The translations under genes and the position numbers were made by a program. From Altericroceibacterium indicum (lineage in GTDB: Bacteria; Pseudomonadota; Alphaproteobacteria; Sphingomonadales; Sphingomonadaceae), in NCBI RefSeq assembly GCF_009828105.1, contig NZ_WTYQ01000002.1, positions 62,001 to 126,000 on the forward strand: a DNA stretch of 64,000 nucleotides. Direction: 5' to 3'. Below, in pieces: positions 38,078 to 46,702 of the stretch (the first letter of the stretch is position 1; every line of letters starts with the position of its first letter). Below the pieces are notes generated by a model. The model saw only the letters and a program-made list of their open reading frames with translations, was not told the origin of the DNA and did no database searches.

Positions 38078-38284
38078 ATGACATTTTTCAAAACACTGCT
38101 TCGTGACGAAGCCGGCGCGACCGCAATTGAATACGGTCTGATCGCCGCTCTCATCGCAGTGGCCGCAATTGCGGCTCTCACCACGCTTGGTGGCAATCTC
38201 AGCACCACATTCACAAATGTTGGTGATAGCCTGGATACCACAGCTACCGGTGGCGAAGGTGGCGGCGAAAGCTCAGCAACTTAA
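38078..38284 (+). CDS. Flp/Fap-type pilin, second copy
   Basis: A 68-residue prepilin with the canonical site EAGATAIEYGLIAALIAVAA (cut after Gly). Its C-terminal tail is Gly- and Glu-rich and ends GGGESSAT, unlike the first copy. AGGAG precedes the ATG. A strong terminator follows. The two copies, 108 bases apart, may be a major and a minor pilin. Confidence 0.9.
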   Translation: MTFFKTLLRDEAGATAIEYGLIAALIAVAAIAALTTLGGNLSTTFTNVGDSLDTTATGGEGGGESSAT

Positions 38285-38307
38285 TCGATTCCTAACCTAA
38301 CATTATG

Positions 38308-38340
38308 AAAGGGCGGCAGTTCATTCTGCCGCCCTTTTTC
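38308..38340 (+). terminator. Rho-independent terminator of the pilin genes
   Basis: GGGCGGCAG and CTGCCGCCC form a perfect 9-bp stem with a 6-base loop, preceded by an A run and followed by T5. It may also serve the opposing M48 gene. Confidence 0.9.
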
Positions 38341-38353
38341 TATCTCACATCCG

Positions 38354-39835
38354 TCAGTTGGATCGAACCACCAGCTTATACTGCTGCCCGGCCACCAGCT
38401 GGTCATTACTCGACAGGCCATTCAGCACTCGGAAGCGCTGTTCTTTGGCGTTATCGTAAGCCATCCGGCTTGAGATCGTCTGCACCGTATCGCCGCGCTG
38501 TGCAGTAAACACATCAATCCGGCGCGGCGTCACACTACCCGCCTGGCTTGCACTGATCCGGTGCATGGATTGATACATCGAATTGAATATACCAGCCCGG
38601 CCTGCTGGCGTGATCGTGACGAAGTGAAACGCCTGATTATTGCCAAAATCATACGCAAATACAGTCACATCGACATTCTGCTTACCATTATTCACCTGCA
38701 CTATTCCATAGGCTGCCGGCAGACTGTTGATCGTGGTGCGCTGAATGCTCTGCGGCGCCAATTGCTGATTTTTGCCACCAACTGCAGCGAACACGCTACG
38801 GATATAGCTGTCGAGATTTCCGTTGAATTTGGCAGTCGAGAGCTGGCCCTGCCCACTATCCCCATTGATGGACACAGCGGTGGTGCCATTCATCATGTAA
38901 AAGCCTTCAGGGGCTGTGAACTCGAAGCGGTAGACCGGATGAATGAAGGTGCGCCCTTCAATCAGGCCCTGCTTGGGATCATCGCCATACATCAGGCCGT
39001 CGATCCGATTAAGGAATACATCGCGATTGGTGATGCCTGTCATACCATTGGCAAGCTGCAACGCATCTCTGACGCGGCTGGCAGGATCAGGGTGGGTGGA
39101 TGCCCATTCCGGCGTCGCGTCATTTCGGCCCATGAGCGACGCATCAAGCGCATTTTGTGCGGCCAGACTTTCAAGCACCATGGCCATAGCGTGCGGATCA
39201 TACCCGGCCTTTTCGAGATATTCGACACCAAGGCGATCGGCCTGCAATTCCTGCGAGCGCGAATATTGCAAAGTAGCGAGCTGAGGGACCGTTGAGGAGA
39301 TTTTCTGGCCCAACTGACCCAGCGCATTGTCTCCCAGAACAACACTCGACAAGACCTGACCAAGCACGCCAAGTATTTGATTTTGCTGCGCCGCTTGCTG
39401 GCGGCGGGCCGAATGGCGTGCGGCGACATGACCAACTTCATGCCCCAATACGCCAGCCAGCTCCGCTTCATTATTCATCAGCCCCACGAGCTGGCGGGTG
39501 ACGTAAATATAGCCGCCGGGAACCGCAAAAGCGTTGTTCACCGAACTGTTGAGCAACGTCACTTCAAAAGCTGATGCCGAGTTGCCCAGACCAGATTGAA
39601 GCGCGATTTTCTTGCCGACGGATTGGACATAAGTGGCCTGTGGCCCGGTCACCGCACCACCAAATTCTTCAACAAATTGCTGATGATATTCAGCGCCTTG
39701 CTGTGCTTCAGCCTGAGTGATTGGTGCACCGGCAGGCACGGTTGATCCGGGCATTGTGGCGCAGGCTGAAAGCGATGTTCCAACCAGCGCAGCAACCGCC
39801 ACACTGCGTATTTTATGAGAGATTTTCAGGTGCAT
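38354..39835 (-). CDS. M48-family metalloprotease lipoprotein with LysM-like C-terminus
   Basis: A 493-residue protein. ATG 39835 has GGAGGAG five bases upstream. A signal ending SLSAC lipidates Cys25. The zinc site is GHEVGH (His132, Glu133, His136), in the BepA/YfgC-type M48 family that degrades misassembled outer-membrane proteins. Residues about 435-493 (TAQRGDTVQTISSRM ... GQQYKLVV) resemble a LysM peptidoglycan-binding module rather than the TPR domain of BepA. A role at the cell wall or outer membrane is inferred. Confidence 0.9.
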   Translation of the reverse strand: MHLKISHKIRSVAVAALVGTSLSACATMPGSTVPAGAPITQAEAQQGAEYHQQFVEEFGGAVTGPQATYVQSVGKKIALQSGLGNSASAFEVTLLNSSVNNAFAVPGGYIYVTRQLVGLMNNEAELAGVLGHEVGHVAARHSARRQQAAQQNQILGVLGQVLSSVVLGDNALGQLGQKISSTVPQLATLQYSRSQELQADRLGVEYLEKAGYDPHAMAMVLESLAAQNALDASLMGRNDATPEWASTHPDPASRVRDALQLANGMTGITNRDVFLNRIDGLMYGDDPKQGLIEGRTFIHPVYRFEFTAPEGFYMMNGTTAVSINGDSGQGQLSTAKFNGNLDSYIRSVFAAVGGKNQQLAPQSIQRTTINSLPAAYGIVQVNNGKQNVDVTVFAYDFGNNQAFHFVTITPAGRAGIFNSMYQSMHRISASQAGSVTPRRIDVFTAQRGDTVQTISSRMAYDNAKEQRFRVLNGLSSNDQLVAGQQYKLVVRSN

Positions 39836-40004
39836 ATTGGCTCCTCCAAGCACACTCCGGCGTTACCCGCCTTTGTTCATCTACCAGCAAGGAACCCAGT
39901 TTTTTCTGCTATGTTCCCGGGGGTTGTTCGCCTTTGAGCAGATATTGAAAGCACTCTAAAGGATTCTAAGAGCGGCCAAAAGGCCTCTAGCAGATGCCAA
40001 ACAC

Positions 40005-40046
40005 CATAAAGCCCTCCCCCTTGGCGATACAGGAGGCGGGCTTTGA
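40005..40046 (-). terminator. Probable terminator after accA
   Basis: On the minus strand AAAGCCCGCCTCC pairs with GGGGGAGGGCTTT, one mismatch, 11-base loop. The stem ends in TTT but no longer T tract follows. A second hairpin (AGAGGCC-TTTT-GGCCGCTCT) lies 20 bases further. Confidence 0.5.
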
Positions 40047-40060
40047 ATTTTCAGAAAATC

Positions 40061-41008
40061 CTAGAAGCGGCCGATAGCCAGAAAACGTTCTTCACGCATC
40101 AGCTTCAATTGGCCGGAATCCATCTGGGACAAGGCATCGAGTTCTTCCGAAATCGCCGCAGACAGATTCGCTGCGGTGGTTTTCGGATCGCGATGCGCGC
40201 CACCGATGGGTTCTTTGACAATCCGGTCAATCACGCCAAGTTCAGCAAGGTCCTGTGCTGTCACTTTCATGGCTTCGGCAGCGGCAGGTGCTTTTTCGCC
40301 GGTTCGCCAGAGGATCGATGCACAGCCTTCGGGTGAAATCACCGAATAGACCGCATTCTCCAGCATCAGCACCCGTTCCGCGCTGGCCAGAGCCACCGCG
40401 CCGCCAGAACCACCTTCGCCAACGATCGTGGCGACCATCGGCACTGGCAGGCCAAGGCAGGCTTCGGTGGAGCGGGCAATCGCTTCTGCCTGCCCGCGCT
40501 CTTCCGCTTCAATGCCGGGAAATGCGCCAGAAGTATCGACCAGCGTTACCACCGGTAGTTCGAAACGCCCGGCCAGTTCCATCAGGCGAATCGCTTTGCG
40601 ATAGCCTTCAGGCTTTCCCATGCCGAAATTGTGACGGATACGGCTTTGCGTATCATGGCCCTTTTCATGACCGATCAGCATCACCTTGCGGCCATTCAAA
40701 GTGGCAAAGCCGCCAAGGATGGCTTCATCTTCGCCATAGAGACGATCACCGCCCAGAGGCATGAAATCATCGAACATTTCAGCGACATAATCGCGGAAAT
40801 GCGGGCGTTGCGGGTGACGGGCGACCTGCGTCTTCTGCCATGGTGACAGATTGGCATAGGTCGTTTCCAGCAGGTCCGCGCTCTTGCGTTCCAACCGCTG
40901 CAATTCCTGCGCGATATCGAGATCGCCATTATCGGCAATCGCACGCAGTTCAGCAATGCGCGCTTCAAGCGCGGCGACGGGCTTTTCGAATTCGAGATAG
41001 GAAGTCAT
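40061..41008 (-). CDS. accA: Acetyl-CoA carboxylase carboxyltransferase subunit alpha
   Basis: A 315-residue subunit that, with AccD, moves CO2 from biotin to acetyl-CoA in fatty acid synthesis. [33 protein letters not shown] and [11 protein letters not shown] are characteristic. It starts 10 bases after xerD on the same strand. Confidence 0.97.
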   Translation of the reverse strand: MTSYLEFEKPVAALEARIAELRAIADNGDLDIAQELQRLERKSADLLETTYANLSPWQKTQVARHPQRPHFRDYVAEMFDDFMPLGGDRLYGEDEAILGGFATLNGRKVMLIGHEKGHDTQSRIRHNFGMGKPEGYRKAIRLMELAGRFELPVVTLVDTSGAFPGIEAEERGQAEAIARSTEACLGLPVPMVATIVGEGGSGGAVALASAERVLMLENAVYSVISPEGCASILWRTGEKAPAAAEAMKVTAQDLAELGVIDRIVKEPIGGAHRDPKTTAANLSAAISEELDALSQMDSGQLKLMREERFLAIGRF

Positions 41009-41018
41009 ATTTCACGCG

Positions 41019-41894
41019 CTACTGCGAGTGGCGCTTTTCGGCAAGAGGATGACGTTCATTCACCAGCGCAACCAGCCGAGCGGAATCGACATGGGTGTAG
41101 ATCTGGGTGGTGGCGATATCGGCATGGCCCAGCAGCGTTTGCAGCACGCGCAGATCCGCCCCGCCCTCCAGCAGATGCGTGGCAAAAGCGTGGCGCAGCA
41201 CATGCGGGCTGACTTTGGCCGGGTCCATTCCGGCGCGCGCGGCAAGCTCTTTCAGGAGCTGAAACAAGCGAATTCGCGTGAGATGCTTCCCACGAGAGGG
41301 AAACAGGAATTTCCCATCATCCGGCCGCAAGATCAGCCAGCGAGCCAGAACATGCACTGCACGGTTGGAAACCGGCACCATACGCTGCTGCCCCCCCTTC
41401 CCATTAATGGTCAGAAAAGGCGCATCGCGTGGCACTGATTCGAGCGGCAGAGACACAAGCTCGCTCGCTCGCAAACCCGAACCATAGAGCAGTTCCAGCA
41501 AGGTAAGCATTCGCACAGCGGCCGGCTTGCCGCTATCGGCTTCCTGCTCTGCCTGAGCGAACAAAGCTTCCACCTGTTCATGGTTCAAAATGCGCGGCAG
41601 GCTGCGCGTGGCCGGGGGGCGCGGCAAGGCAGGCGATGGGTCATCTGCCCGTAAACCCTCATCGAGACAGAAGCCGAAAAACTGCCGCAAAGCCGAACTT
41701 TTGCGCGCCACGGTGGTTTCTGCAAGCAGGCTCCACGCCTGCCCCAGCGATGCCAGATCATCGCGCCCCGCCTTGGCCAGATCACCGATGAGACTTTCAG
41801 CCCCTTCGAGGTCACGGCGATAAGCCGCCAGCGTATTGGCTGCCGCGCCACGCTCTGCGGCGAGCATGGCGAGGAAATTGTCAACCGCGCTGAT
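41019..41894 (-). CDS. xerD: Tyrosine recombinase XerD, probable AUC start
   Basis: A tyrosine recombinase for chromosome dimer resolution at dif. Catalytic residues appear in order: Arg in SGLRASELV, Lys in NGKGGQQR, HVLRH (His, Arg), GHADIATTQIYTH (His, Tyr). The only ATG, at 41867, would cut off the first core-binding helix (AVDNFLAML). The frame extends just ten codons above it to a TAA and has no ATG, GTG or TTG. An ATC at 41892-41894 has AGGGG seven bases upstream, so a rare AUC start and 291 residues are likely. The ATG form has 282 residues. Confidence 0.88.
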   Translation of the reverse strand: MSAVDNFLAMLAAERGAAANTLAAYRRDLEGAESLIGDLAKAGRDDLASLGQAWSLLAETTVARKSSALRQFFGFCLDEGLRADDPSPALPRPPATRSLPRILNHEQVEALFAQAEQEADSGKPAAVRMLTLLELLYGSGLRASELVSLPLESVPRDAPFLTINGKGGQQRMVPVSNRAVHVLARWLILRPDDGKFLFPSRGKHLTRIRLFQLLKELAARAGMDPAKVSPHVLRHAFATHLLEGGADLRVLQTLLGHADIATTQIYTHVDSARLVALVNERHPLAEKRHSQ

Positions 41895-41897
41895 CGC

Positions 41898-43757
41898 TTA
41901 TCCCCTGGCCACGGCCTCAGCCGCAATCATGCGTGCTTCAGCATTAAGACCAACCTGATTGAGCGAGCGGACAATGATGTAAAGCTGACGTGCGGTCATC
42001 TTGCTCCAGCTATCACCCTGCATCCCCAACCCTGCCAACAAGGCGACAAGCTCCGCATTACCATATTGCGCGGCCAGCGTGATGCGCTGGCTCCATGGTG
42101 ACTGGCGATTGAAATCCACCCCAAGATCGCCCGAAAGTGACGAGACATCACCCGAATCCATGCGTCCAAGGCCAGCAAGGCCTGCAACCAGAAAACGGGT
42201 CTTGCGCTTGTTCGTGGATGTATCATCATCCATGAAAGACCGCACATTGCCGGTTGAAACCGAACCCGCACGGTCCGGTTGCGCCAGCGCCAACAACGCC
42301 CAGCCTTCACTGCCTTCAGGAACAACTGTGGCCCATTGCTCCGCATTACGATCCAGCCCGGCCGTCAACATGGAAGCGATCAGCGGCGCTGCATCATCTG
42401 CCATATCTTCACTCACCGGCATCCGCGCGGCAGCAAAGGCAGTGAGCACGAGACGACTATAATCGCTGGCATCATTGCCCCACAAAGCCTGCATCGCCTC
42501 CAGCCGTTCATCAGCACCTTGAGCAACATAGGCAGCGCGCAAACTGTTTGCATCTTCCACCATCGCATCGGAGGCATCACCGCTGGCGTAAACCTGCGAA
42601 TATAAATCGACCATCGCGGTGGCCGACAAAATGCCTTCCGCCCCCGCAACATCTGCCGCTTTGGTGCGCATGGCCAAGGGCAGCGCGGGCACCAGAACCG
42701 CAGAGCGATCATAATAAGCGCCTGCATCATCGAGCAGATTTTTCGGCATATCGAGACCCAGCGATGCCGCAAAAGCAAAGCGCCAGGGGGTCATTTCCTC
42801 GACCTTGTCCCAATTAATATCCACCGCGCGGCTGCTGTCACTGGCAGCACCGGCATAACGCTGCGCCAACAGCACATCGATGCGCGGTGCTATGCCACGC
42901 GACAATGCGCGATCAAGCTGGCGCCTGCCATCACGGGCGTTGCCAGCAAAGGAGCCGCAAATCGCCCGGATCATTTCCCATTGCGGATCGGAACGCAGAT
43001 CATTTTTCAGCCGGGCAACCGGGCACATGCCCAGAATGTCTCCCGTCTGGAGATAGGCATCAAAGGCGGCATCCGCCAAATCCGTATTGTAATTGGCCGA
43101 ATCGACATCCTGCACCAGTGAACGCGCCACTTGCCCTTCACCCAAACGGTTGAGCACCCCAGCGCGAAGGGCGGCAAATTCGACCGGGTCCATATCCTTG
43201 GGTGTATCCATCCGGCTCGCCAGGGCACGGCGAAGCAGAATATGCCCCCAACGTGATACCAGCGGACCTTTCGTGCCCGTCAACACAGCGCGCACCAGAG
43301 ATGCCGGCTGATTGGCAAGTGAAGCCACGGGAAAACCGCCTTCGTCTTCACCGATCACGCCCACTTGCGACACATCGCGGCGGGCCGCCGCGGGAATATC
43401 AAATTTGGGTTTGAGGCCGAACAATTCGTTCACCTCATCGGTTTCCATCTGCTCGATCTGTTCGATGCTGGGGAAATTCTTCGGCAAGCCTGCCACAACC
43501 GAACCGCTGTTGTCCGTCGCCGCCGGGGCGTTCGCCACGGGTGCCTGTGATGGGGCGGTGGCGGCTGGTCCACTATTCGGCCGCGCTGCTGGGGCAGGCG
43601 TGGCGGGCCGCGGGGCAGGTGTGGGTGCTGCGGGTTTCGGCGTCGGCTTGGGCGCGGGATTATCAAATCCCGGCGGCAGTAGCGATTCAGGCGAAGCCAG
43701 AGCCAGAGACGAGCTGAAAGCCAAAGCAACTCCGGTCAGCAGGACGACACGCTTCAT
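41898..43757 (-). CDS. Large periplasmic protein of unknown function, Pro/Ala-rich linker
   Basis: A 619-residue protein not recognised as a known family. A signal peptide (1-21, cut after LALA) leads to a Pro/Ala/Thr-rich linker (about 33-90). A long, mostly helical region follows that resembles a solenoid (RALASRMDTPKD, LLAQRYAG, YYDRSAVLVPALPLAMRTKA). It overlaps the stop of a 54-residue membrane protein gene (ATGA) and its own stop lies just before xerD. An envelope scaffold or assembly role is only a guess. Automatic pipelines may mislabel the linker as antifreeze-like. Confidence 0.75.
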   Translation of the reverse strand: MKRVVLLTGVALAFSSSLALASPESLLPPGFDNPAPKPTPKPAAPTPAPRPATPAPAARPNSGPAATAPSQAPVANAPAATDNSGSVVAGLPKNFPSIEQIEQMETDEVNELFGLKPKFDIPAAARRDVSQVGVIGEDEGGFPVASLANQPASLVRAVLTGTKGPLVSRWGHILLRRALASRMDTPKDMDPVEFAALRAGVLNRLGEGQVARSLVQDVDSANYNTDLADAAFDAYLQTGDILGMCPVARLKNDLRSDPQWEMIRAICGSFAGNARDGRRQLDRALSRGIAPRIDVLLAQRYAGAASDSSRAVDINWDKVEEMTPWRFAFAASLGLDMPKNLLDDAGAYYDRSAVLVPALPLAMRTKAADVAGAEGILSATAMVDLYSQVYASGDASDAMVEDANSLRAAYVAQGADERLEAMQALWGNDASDYSRLVLTAFAAARMPVSEDMADDAAPLIASMLTAGLDRNAEQWATVVPEGSEGWALLALAQPDRAGSVSTGNVRSFMDDDTSTNKRKTRFLVAGLAGLGRMDSGDVSSLSGDLGVDFNRQSPWSQRITLAAQYGNAELVALLAGLGMQGDSWSKMTARQLYIIVRSLNQVGLNAEARMIAAEAVARG

Positions 43758-43918
43758 TCCATATTCTCCTGGCTGCCATTTATCTGGCCAGCACTGGGCG
43801 AAAGCACCACCGGCTGTTCAATAAGCCGCTGTTCCTGCTGCCCGCCATCAAACCAGATCAAGCCCAGCACAACACATGCGACCACAGCCAGCACGATCCA
43901 GATTTTCTTTCGGCCCAT
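43754..43918 (-). CDS. 54-residue single-pass membrane protein
   Basis: A short gene: ATG 43918 (or 43927) to a TGA that overlaps the ATG of the 619-residue gene as ATGA. The product begins MGRKKIWIVLAVVACVVLGL, giving a basic N-terminus and one membrane helix, then a Gln/Glu-rich tail. Strict coupling to the downstream gene suggests a shared role. No homolog is recognised. The open frame, the membrane helix and the overlap all support it as a real gene. Confidence 0.65.
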   Translation of the reverse strand: MGRKKIWIVLAVVACVVLGLIWFDGGQQEQRLIEQPVVLSPSAGQINGSQENME

Positions 43919-44007
43919 TATCACCATTCACAAAACGTCAGAGGCGGTGACCAAAGTGCACCACCATGCTTGCGCTGCGGACTAGCGCAATTATAGCCCT
44001 TGCGGCA

Positions 44008-44577
44008 ATGACCAAGGATGATCACCTCCCCTCGCCTGATGATGTGAGCGCGCTTCGGGCGCGAATAGACCGCCCCATTGTACTTGTGGGAATGATGGGC
44101 GTGGGCAAATCCAGTGTGGGCAAAAAGCTCGCAACCCTGCTGGAACTGCCATTTGCCGATGCTGACGACGAAATTGAAAATGCCGCGCAAATGTCGATCC
44201 CTGAAATTTTCGATCAATTCGGTGAAGGCTATTTCCGTGATGGTGAACGCCGCGTGATTGCGCGGATGATCGAATCCGGCCCCGGAATTCTGGCTACGGG
44301 CGGCGGTGCCTTTGTGAGTGATGAAACCCGCGGCCTGATTCTCGACAAGGCGATTGCCATCTGGCTCGACGCTGATCTGGAAACATTGGTGGAACGGGTT
44401 GGCCGTAAGAACACGCGCCCACTGCTACGCAATGGCAATCCGGTGGAAATCCTCAAAAGGCTCAAAATCGAACGACGCCCCTTTTACGAACAGGCCCCGC
44501 TGCATGTGCTCAGCGAACCGGGGCCGCATCTTCAGACTGTTATTCGAATCATAAAGGCACTCGACCAATGGCTGTAA
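44008..44577 (+). CDS. aroK: Shikimate kinase
   Basis: Phosphorylates shikimate in aromatic amino acid synthesis. The P-loop is GMMGVGKSSVGKK (28-40), with DADDEIE and GYFRDGERRVI as shikimate-binding elements. The start at 44008 gives 189 residues. An in-frame ATG at 43966 would add 14. A promoter-like TTGCGC with TATAGC 16 bases downstream spans 43969-43996, which favours the later start. The end overlaps aroB by 10 bases. Confidence 0.93.
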   Translation: MTKDDHLPSPDDVSALRARIDRPIVLVGMMGVGKSSVGKKLATLLELPFADADDEIENAAQMSIPEIFDQFGEGYFRDGERRVIARMIESGPGILATGGGAFVSDETRGLILDKAIAIWLDADLETLVERVGRKNTRPLLRNGNPVEILKRLKIERRPFYEQAPLHVLSEPGPHLQTVIRIIKALDQWL

Positions 44578-45677
44578 TTCCCATCAACCTTGCCGGACGT
44601 TCCTATCAGGTGCGCGTGGGTAGCGGCTTGATCAAAGAATTGCCTGCCCAATGCGGCGCGCTGCTGCGTAAAAAACATGTGCCCATCGTAACCGATGTGA
44701 ATGTCGCCCAGCATTGGCGCGATGCAGTGGATGCGTCACTGACAGAAGGCGGCTTTGAACCCCATTGGCATATTCTTGACGCTGGCGAAGCGACCAAGAG
44801 CTGGTCCGTGCTGGAAGAGCTGATTGACTGGTTGCTCGCTGAAGAAGTGGAGCGCGGCGATTATATTATTGCGCTGGGCGGCGGGGTGATTGGTGATCTC
44901 ACCGGCTTTGCAGCCTCTGTACTGAAGCGTGGCTGCGGCTTTATTCAGGTGCCGACGACCCTGCTGGCGCAGGTCGATTCCTCCGTTGGCGGTAAGACGG
45001 CAATCAATACGCGGGCGGGCAAAAATCTGGTGGGTGCATTCCATCAGCCGGGTCTGGTGCTGGCCGATCTCGACACGCTGGGCACCCTGCCCACCCGCGA
45101 AGTCCGCGCCGGTTATGCCGAAGTCATCAAATATGGTATTCTGGGCGATGCCGCGTTTTTCAACTGGTGCGAAGAAAATGGCGCGAAAATCATCGCCGGA
45201 GACGTAGCGGCGCAGGAATATGCGGTGATGCAAAGCGTCGCGGCCAAAGCGCGGATCGTCGCGGAAGATGAACGCGAAACCACCGGTGCGCGTGCGCTGC
45301 TCAATCTGGGGCACACATTTGGCCATGCGCTTGAGGCTGAAACCGGCTTTTCCAGCCGTCTACTGCATGGTGAAGCGGTCGCCCTCGGCATGGTGCTGGC
45401 GGCGCGTTATTCCGCAAGGCGCCGCATGATTTCCGCCGAAGATGCAGCGCGCGTCACCAAAGCCATTGGTGCCAGCGGCCTTGCAACGGAAATCTCCACG
45501 CTCGGCATGGATTGCAACGGCACCAAGCTGGCCGCGCATATGTTGCATGACAAGAAGATGGACGCAGGCACCCTGCCCTTCATCCTCTTGAACGCAATTG
45601 GCAATGCCGTGCTCGACCGTGAGGTATCGATGGAAGATATCGCGGTCTTTATGGAAGAGCAGCTACAGGCAGGCTAA
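44568..45677 (+). CDS. aroB: 3-dehydroquinate synthase
   Basis: A 369-residue NAD- and metal-dependent enzyme that cyclises DAHP to 3-dehydroquinate. GGGVIGDLTGFAASVLKRG, QVPTTLLAQVDSSVGGKTAIN and the metal-ligand segment NLGHTFGHALE are present. It overlaps aroK by 10 bases, the usual aroKB pair. Confidence 0.97.
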   Translation: MAVIPINLAGRSYQVRVGSGLIKELPAQCGALLRKKHVPIVTDVNVAQHWRDAVDASLTEGGFEPHWHILDAGEATKSWSVLEELIDWLLAEEVERGDYIIALGGGVIGDLTGFAASVLKRGCGFIQVPTTLLAQVDSSVGGKTAINTRAGKNLVGAFHQPGLVLADLDTLGTLPTREVRAGYAEVIKYGILGDAAFFNWCEENGAKIIAGDVAAQEYAVMQSVAAKARIVAEDERETTGARALLNLGHTFGHALEAETGFSSRLLHGEAVALGMVLAARYSARRRMISAEDAARVTKAIGASGLATEISTLGMDCNGTKLAAHMLHDKKMDAGTLPFILLNAIGNAVLDREVSMEDIAVFMEEQLQAG

Positions 45678-45688
45678 GAACCCGGCGC

Positions 45689-46219
45689 TTAAAGGCTGGT
45701 TTCCTTCGGCCCCAGAACGGAGCGCAAGGCGGTGCAATCTTCCGCCTTGCCTTCACAAATCACGCTCAGCGTTCCGTCTGCCTCCAGCACAACAGCAGTG
45801 ACATCCTCCACCTTGCCATGGCCCTTGCGGCGAATGGCGGCTTCGATTTCATCCCAGCGGATATGTTCCTGCGCCATGGCATCTTCCAGAAATTTGCCAT
45901 CACGCAGCACAATCCTCGGTTCTGAACGCAATATTTTGGCAAACCAATCTGATCGGTTTGAACTCCATGTCACGATCAGTTGCAACACCACCAGCGCGGC
46001 AATCGCTGCCAGGCCTTCAGACAGGCTGGTATCTTTCAGCAGCACGGTGCTCGCCAACACCGATCCAAGGGCAATAGTGACGATGAAATCAAAGGCGTTA
46101 AGCTTGGATAATGTGCGCTTTCCCCCAAGCCTCAATATGATGATGATAGCGGCATAGCTGGTCGCGGCTATGATGAGGATGCGCCAAATGTCTGGCCATT
46201 TATCGAAGAACATGAACAA
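45689..46219 (-). CDS. YetF/DUF421 membrane protein
   Basis: A 176-residue protein: three N-terminal membrane helices (about 12-30, 48-62, 68-84, with LRLGGKRTLSKLNAFDFIV) followed by the soluble YetF domain (RIVLRDGKFLEDAM...). The function of this widespread family is not established. It converges on aroB with only 11 bases between stop codons. Confidence 0.88.
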   Translation of the reverse strand: MFMFFDKWPDIWRILIIAATSYAAIIIILRLGGKRTLSKLNAFDFIVTIALGSVLASTVLLKDTSLSEGLAAIAALVVLQLIVTWSSNRSDWFAKILRSEPRIVLRDGKFLEDAMAQEHIRWDEIEAAIRRKGHGKVEDVTAVVLEADGTLSVICEGKAEDCTALRSVLGPKETSL

Positions 46220-46235
46220 GATACGCCCCGTTCCT

Positions 46236-46694
46236 TCAATGTATCCTCAAAAGGTCCGGTAGCAGATCGACCTGCTCAAAATCGCTCAGCAAAGTGCGAA
46301 CAAGAATATTGCGATGGCATTCACAGGCCCGCCGCTCATAGCACAGCAGCGCCACACGCTTTTCCAGCGCGACCGCGCGCAATTCAGCTTGCTGAGCGAT
46401 ACTTTCCGGCAATTCTAATTGGCCAGCATACAGCCGTTCCAGCTCCGGCAAATCCCCGCGCCGTGCCGCTGCCCGGCCATCAGCGGGTGTGCCAAGCTGT
46501 TTGAAGTGGCAATATTCCAACCCCGCCTCCTCCACCGCTGCAGCGAGCGAGCGTTTGGAAAAGCCGGGCCGCCGGGATAGCGGCAGGTAACGAATATCGG
46601 CCAGAACCTCGACCCGCGCTTTCACCAAAGCCTCTATCAGCGCAGCCTGAGTGACCTGCTCATAACCAATGGTGAAGATCGCGGGCGTGGTCAC
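46236..46694 (-). CDS. DUF488-family protein
   Basis: A 152-residue protein with the family opening IFTIGYEQ and ADIRYLPLSRRPGFSK, and the Cys-rich LLCYERRACECHRNIL near the C-terminus. The biochemical function is unknown. It lies eight bases after the glutathione reductase gene, in the same direction. Confidence 0.88.
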   Translation of the reverse strand: MTTPAIFTIGYEQVTQAALIEALVKARVEVLADIRYLPLSRRPGFSKRSLAAAVEEAGLEYCHFKQLGTPADGRAAARRGDLPELERLYAGQLELPESIAQQAELRAVALEKRVALLCYERRACECHRNILVRTLLSDFEQVDLLPDLLRIH

Positions 46695-46702
46695 TCAGAG
46701 CC

